A stretch of 64,000 bases of DNA from Undibacterium sp. (GTDB lineage: Bacteria; Pseudomonadota; Gammaproteobacteria; Burkholderiales; Burkholderiaceae_D), in assembly GCA_030645915.1 (NCBI GenBank), contig JAUSNO010000034.1, positions 52,724 to 116,723 on the forward strand, given 5' to 3'. Under the pieces are notes generated by a model. That model was given only the letters and a program-made list of their open reading frames with translations. It had not been told where the DNA came from and made no database searches. Position numbers and translations under genes: made by a program. Each line of letters starts with the position of its first letter. The first letter of the stretch is position 1. Below, in pieces: positions 61,610 to 64,000 of the stretch.

Positions 61610-62436
61610 GCGCAACCGAGCACGCAGCACCCACAGCGTCAGAATACATTTCCCATCATCTGGGACATCTGTCTAATTCGCATGAGCAACAAACCGCCCT
61701 GGTGGACATGTCCATCCTCAATTACGACACCTTGTTTTGGTCTATCGCCTGTGGTGTCGTCGGTAGTTTACTGATGTATATGGCGGCACGTAAGGCAAGT
61801 TCAGGTGTTCCTGGTCGCTTCCAGTCTGCCGTGGAAATGCTTGTTGAGATGGTTGATAACCAAGCAAAAAGCATTGTTCATGGCAACACCAGTTTCATCG
61901 CGCCTATGGCATTGACTGTTTTTGTCTGGGTTGCGCTGATGAATTCACTGGATTTTTTACCTGTTGACCTGTTCTCTCAGTGGATTTTTCCTGCGCTTGG
62001 CATTGATTCCTCGATTCATCATCGCGTTGTGCCTACAGCTGATTTGAATGGCACCTTGGGTATCTCGGTCGGAATTTTTGCCTTGATGATGTACTACAGT
62101 GTAAAAATAAAGGGTGCTGGCGGTTTCATTAAAGAATTGTTCTCCGCACCATTTGGCCCTATGTTGTTTCCGGCTAATCTGGCCTTAAATGTGGTTGAAT
62201 ATGCAGCAAAAACCTTTTCGCTAGGAATGCGACTTTTCGGAAATATGTTTGCCGGTGAGTTGTTGTTCTTGTTGATCGCTTTGCTGGGTTCATCCGCAAC
62301 CGTATTCGGTGGTATTGGTCATTTGTTCGCTGGTTCTGTCTGGGCAATTTTCCATATCCTGATTGTGTTTTTGCAAGCATTTATTTTCATGATGTTGACC
62401 TTGGTATACATGGGCCAGGCTCACGAAGCGCATTAA
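61606..62436 (+). CDS. atpB: F-type ATP synthase subunit a
   Basis: 276 residues with five to six membrane helices. The essential arginine lies in [21 protein letters not shown], in the proton half-channel helix. Other family segments are [22 protein letters not shown] and [23 protein letters not shown]. It channels protons to the c-ring in the inner membrane. Confidence 0.97.
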   Translation: MSATEHAAPTASEYISHHLGHLSNSHEQQTALVDMSILNYDTLFWSIACGVVGSLLMYMAARKASSGVPGRFQSAVEMLVEMVDNQAKSIVHGNTSFIAPMALTVFVWVALMNSLDFLPVDLFSQWIFPALGIDSSIHHRVVPTADLNGTLGISVGIFALMMYYSVKIKGAGGFIKELFSAPFGPMLFPANLALNVVEYAAKTFSLGMRLFGNMFAGELLFLLIALLGSSATVFGGIGHLFAGSVWAIFHILIVFLQAFIFMMLTLVYMGQAHEAH

Positions 62437-62763
<327 letters not shown>

Positions 62764-62781
62764 TTAGCTTTCCTTTTTCTA

Positions 62782-62803
62782 CCGTAAGCAGATCTGCTTA
62801 CGG
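62782..62803 (+). terminator. perfect hairpin between atpE and atpF
   Basis: CCGTAAGCAGA followed by its exact inverse complement TCTGCTTACGG, a 22-bp perfect palindrome with no T-run. It is more likely a mRNA-stabilising or processing hairpin, or a partial terminator that raises atpE over downstream genes, than a full stop. Confidence 0.65.
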
Positions 62804-62829
62804 AACGATTATTTTCATAGGAAACTACC

Positions 62830-63300
62830 GTGAACCTTAATTTAACAATGTGGTACCAGGCTGGGGTGTTTTTCATCCTGGCGCTCTTCACGATGAAATT
62901 CGTGTGGCCACCGTTGATTGGTGCAATCGATGCTCGTAGGCAAAAAATTGCCGATGGCTTGGCTGCTGCTGATCTTGGTCAGGCTAAGATGCAGGACGCT
63001 GAAAAACGTGTGCAGGTCGAATTGGCCGGTGCCCGTGAAGAAGGCTTGAAGCATGTTGCGAGCGCCGAAAAGCGCGCGCAATTGATCGTTGAAGATGCCA
63101 AGAGCACTGCCAACGCTGAAGCAGCACGCATTATTGCTGCAGCAAAAGCGGAAGCGGACAATCAAGTCACTAAAGCACGCGAAGAATTGCGCGACCAGGT
63201 TGCCACATTGGCAGTCAAAGGCGCAGAACAAATTCTGAAGCGCGAGGTTAATGCATCGGCTCATGCCGATTTGTTAAACCAGTTGAAGACTGAGCTGTAA
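62830..63300 (+). CDS. atpF: F-type ATP synthase subunit b
   Basis: 156 residues, GTG start at 62830 with AGGAAA upstream. One N-terminal membrane helix ([22 protein letters not shown]) is followed by a long charged coiled coil (about 35-140), which forms the peripheral stalk dimer. Length and layout are typical. Confidence 0.96.
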   Translation: MNLNLTMWYQAGVFFILALFTMKFVWPPLIGAIDARRQKIADGLAAADLGQAKMQDAEKRVQVELAGAREEGLKHVASAEKRAQLIVEDAKSTANAEAARIIAAAKAEADNQVTKAREELRDQVATLAVKGAEQILKREVNASAHADLLNQLKTEL

Positions 63301-63302
63301 TC

Positions 63303-63836
63303 ATGGCAGAAAACGCAACGATCGCTCGTCCTTACGCCGAAGCCTTGTTTCGTGTTGCCAAATCCGGCAACCTATCCGCCTGGTCGGATCTGGTTGCTGA
63401 GATGGCACAAGTCGCGGCACATCCTGATGTACTCGCCCTTGCACGTAATCCAAAAGTCACAGCAAATCAAACTGCAGAGACTTTCTTGTCCGTGTTGAAG
63501 TCGCCGGTGACAGATGAAGCCAAAAATTTCATCAATACACTCACCGGCTATGGTCGCTTAACTCTGTTGCCAGAAATCGCCAGTCAATTTCATGTTCTTA
63601 AAAACGCCGAAGCTGGCGCTGCAGACGCAGAAATTACTAGCGCATTTGAAATGACGGCTGCACAGATAAGTGATTTGACGACCACGCTGGAAAAGAAATT
63701 CGGCCGCAAGCTGCACTCAACCGTGAAAGTGGATGCCTCCCTAATCGGTGGCGTGCATATCGTGGTTGGTGATCAAGTGCTGGATACTTCCGTGCGTGCC
63801 AAACTGCAACAGATGCAAGTCGCTTTGACCGCCTAA
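63303..63836 (+). CDS. atpH: F-type ATP synthase subunit delta
   Basis: 177 residues. N-terminal helical domain ([19 protein letters not shown]) that binds subunit alpha and a C-terminal part ([36 protein letters not shown]) with the family signature. It joins the F1 head to the peripheral stalk. The ATG follows the atpF stop by 2 bp. Confidence 0.96.
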   Translation: MAENATIARPYAEALFRVAKSGNLSAWSDLVAEMAQVAAHPDVLALARNPKVTANQTAETFLSVLKSPVTDEAKNFINTLTGYGRLTLLPEIASQFHVLKNAEAGAADAEITSAFEMTAAQISDLTTTLEKKFGRKLHSTVKVDASLIGGVHIVVGDQVLDTSVRAKLQQMQVALTA

Positions 63837-63875
63837 ATAGCGGACGTAAGTACTGAATTAATTTTAGGAGTTAGT

Positions 63876-64000
63876 ATGCAACTCAACCCATCAGAAATCA
63901 GCGAGTTGATCAAGAGCCGGATTCAAGGCCTTGGCGACACAGCTGAGATTCGTAATCAAGGTACGGTTATTTCCGTTACCGACGGTATCTGCCGCATTCA
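63876..64000 (+). CDS. atpA: F-type ATP synthase subunit alpha (5' part, cut by window)
   Basis: The first 41 codons from the ATG at 63876 ([20 protein letters not shown], then [20 protein letters not shown]) match the N-terminus of AtpA. AGGAG precedes it at 63866-63870. The rest lies beyond the window. Confidence 0.95.
   Translation, partial: MQLNPSEISELIKSRIQGLGDTAEIRNQGTVISVTDGICRI

Overview
The window looks like chromosome of a betaproteobacterium (Burkholderiales), most likely an Oxalobacteraceae member of the Undibacterium/Herminiimonas/Janthinobacterium type. This is inferred from the mnmG-rsmG-parA-parB-atpIBEFHA order at the right end, a GTP-type PEP carboxykinase, a DNA-binding-domain-less PutA beside an Lrp-type regulator, and the overall protein character. 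No rRNA, tRNA, CRISPR array, prophage or complete insertion sequence was found.

Left part (1-35.7 kb): metabolic and regulatory genes in both orientations. These are a glycosyltransferase (cut by the window edge), an orphan periplasmic solute-binding protein, a sensor kinase, a DyP peroxidase, a one-domain asparaginase-like protein, a D-2-hydroxyacid dehydrogenase, pckG, a LysR regulator, riboflavin synthase, an AT-rich nucleotidyltransferase-fold gene, an M28 peptidase, a cupin/CMD/MAPEG group and a GlxA-type regulator. They are followed by an RsbQ-like hydrolase / PAS-GGDEF-EAL / chromate transporter operon, a beta-barrel protein, a LysE exporter, two tandem alkaline phosphatases behind a four-repeat Pho box, the lrp/putA divergent pair, a Sel1 protein and an NRAMP-like transporter.

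Centre (35.7-36.5 kb): a gene-free, AT-rich region with the hallmarks of a chromosomal replication origin. It holds four perfect TTATCCACA DnaA boxes arranged as two copies of a ~214-bp module. Each copy starts with an identical 37-bp block containing an AT-rich stretch and a TAG/TAA trinucleotide array (DnaA-trio-like). No dnaA, dnaN, gyrB or rpmH lies next to it. The parAB genes and three parS or parS-like sites lie about 20 kb to the right.

Right part (36.5-64 kb): first a block on the minus strand with GNAT plus BtaA-like lipid enzymes, an SRPBCC protein, glpK, a YgjP-like metallopeptidase, an FKBP isomerase, a second solute-binding protein and a chemoreceptor. Then comes a mostly plus-strand block: nitronate monooxygenase and GMC oxidoreductase, a complete branched-chain-amino-acid-type ABC transporter, an Fe-dependent alcohol dehydrogenase (minus strand), a TSUP permease, an unknown membrane protein lying between two parS sites, mnmG-rsmG-parA-parB, and the ATP synthase operon. 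The operon has a clear sigma70-type promoter, a U-rich leader before atpE and a perfect hairpin between atpE and atpF.

Several families of small non-coding palindromic elements are scattered through the intergenic spaces. They are a ~60-bp REP-like hairpin (six clear copies and one degenerate), a ~183-bp terminal-inverted-repeat element (two copies, with internal hairpins that differ by compensated base changes), a 96-bp element with perfect 22-bp inverted ends, and a ~254-bp interval with inverted ends at 1144-1397. Several of them sit exactly on gene boundaries and supply a stop codon or ribosome-binding site.
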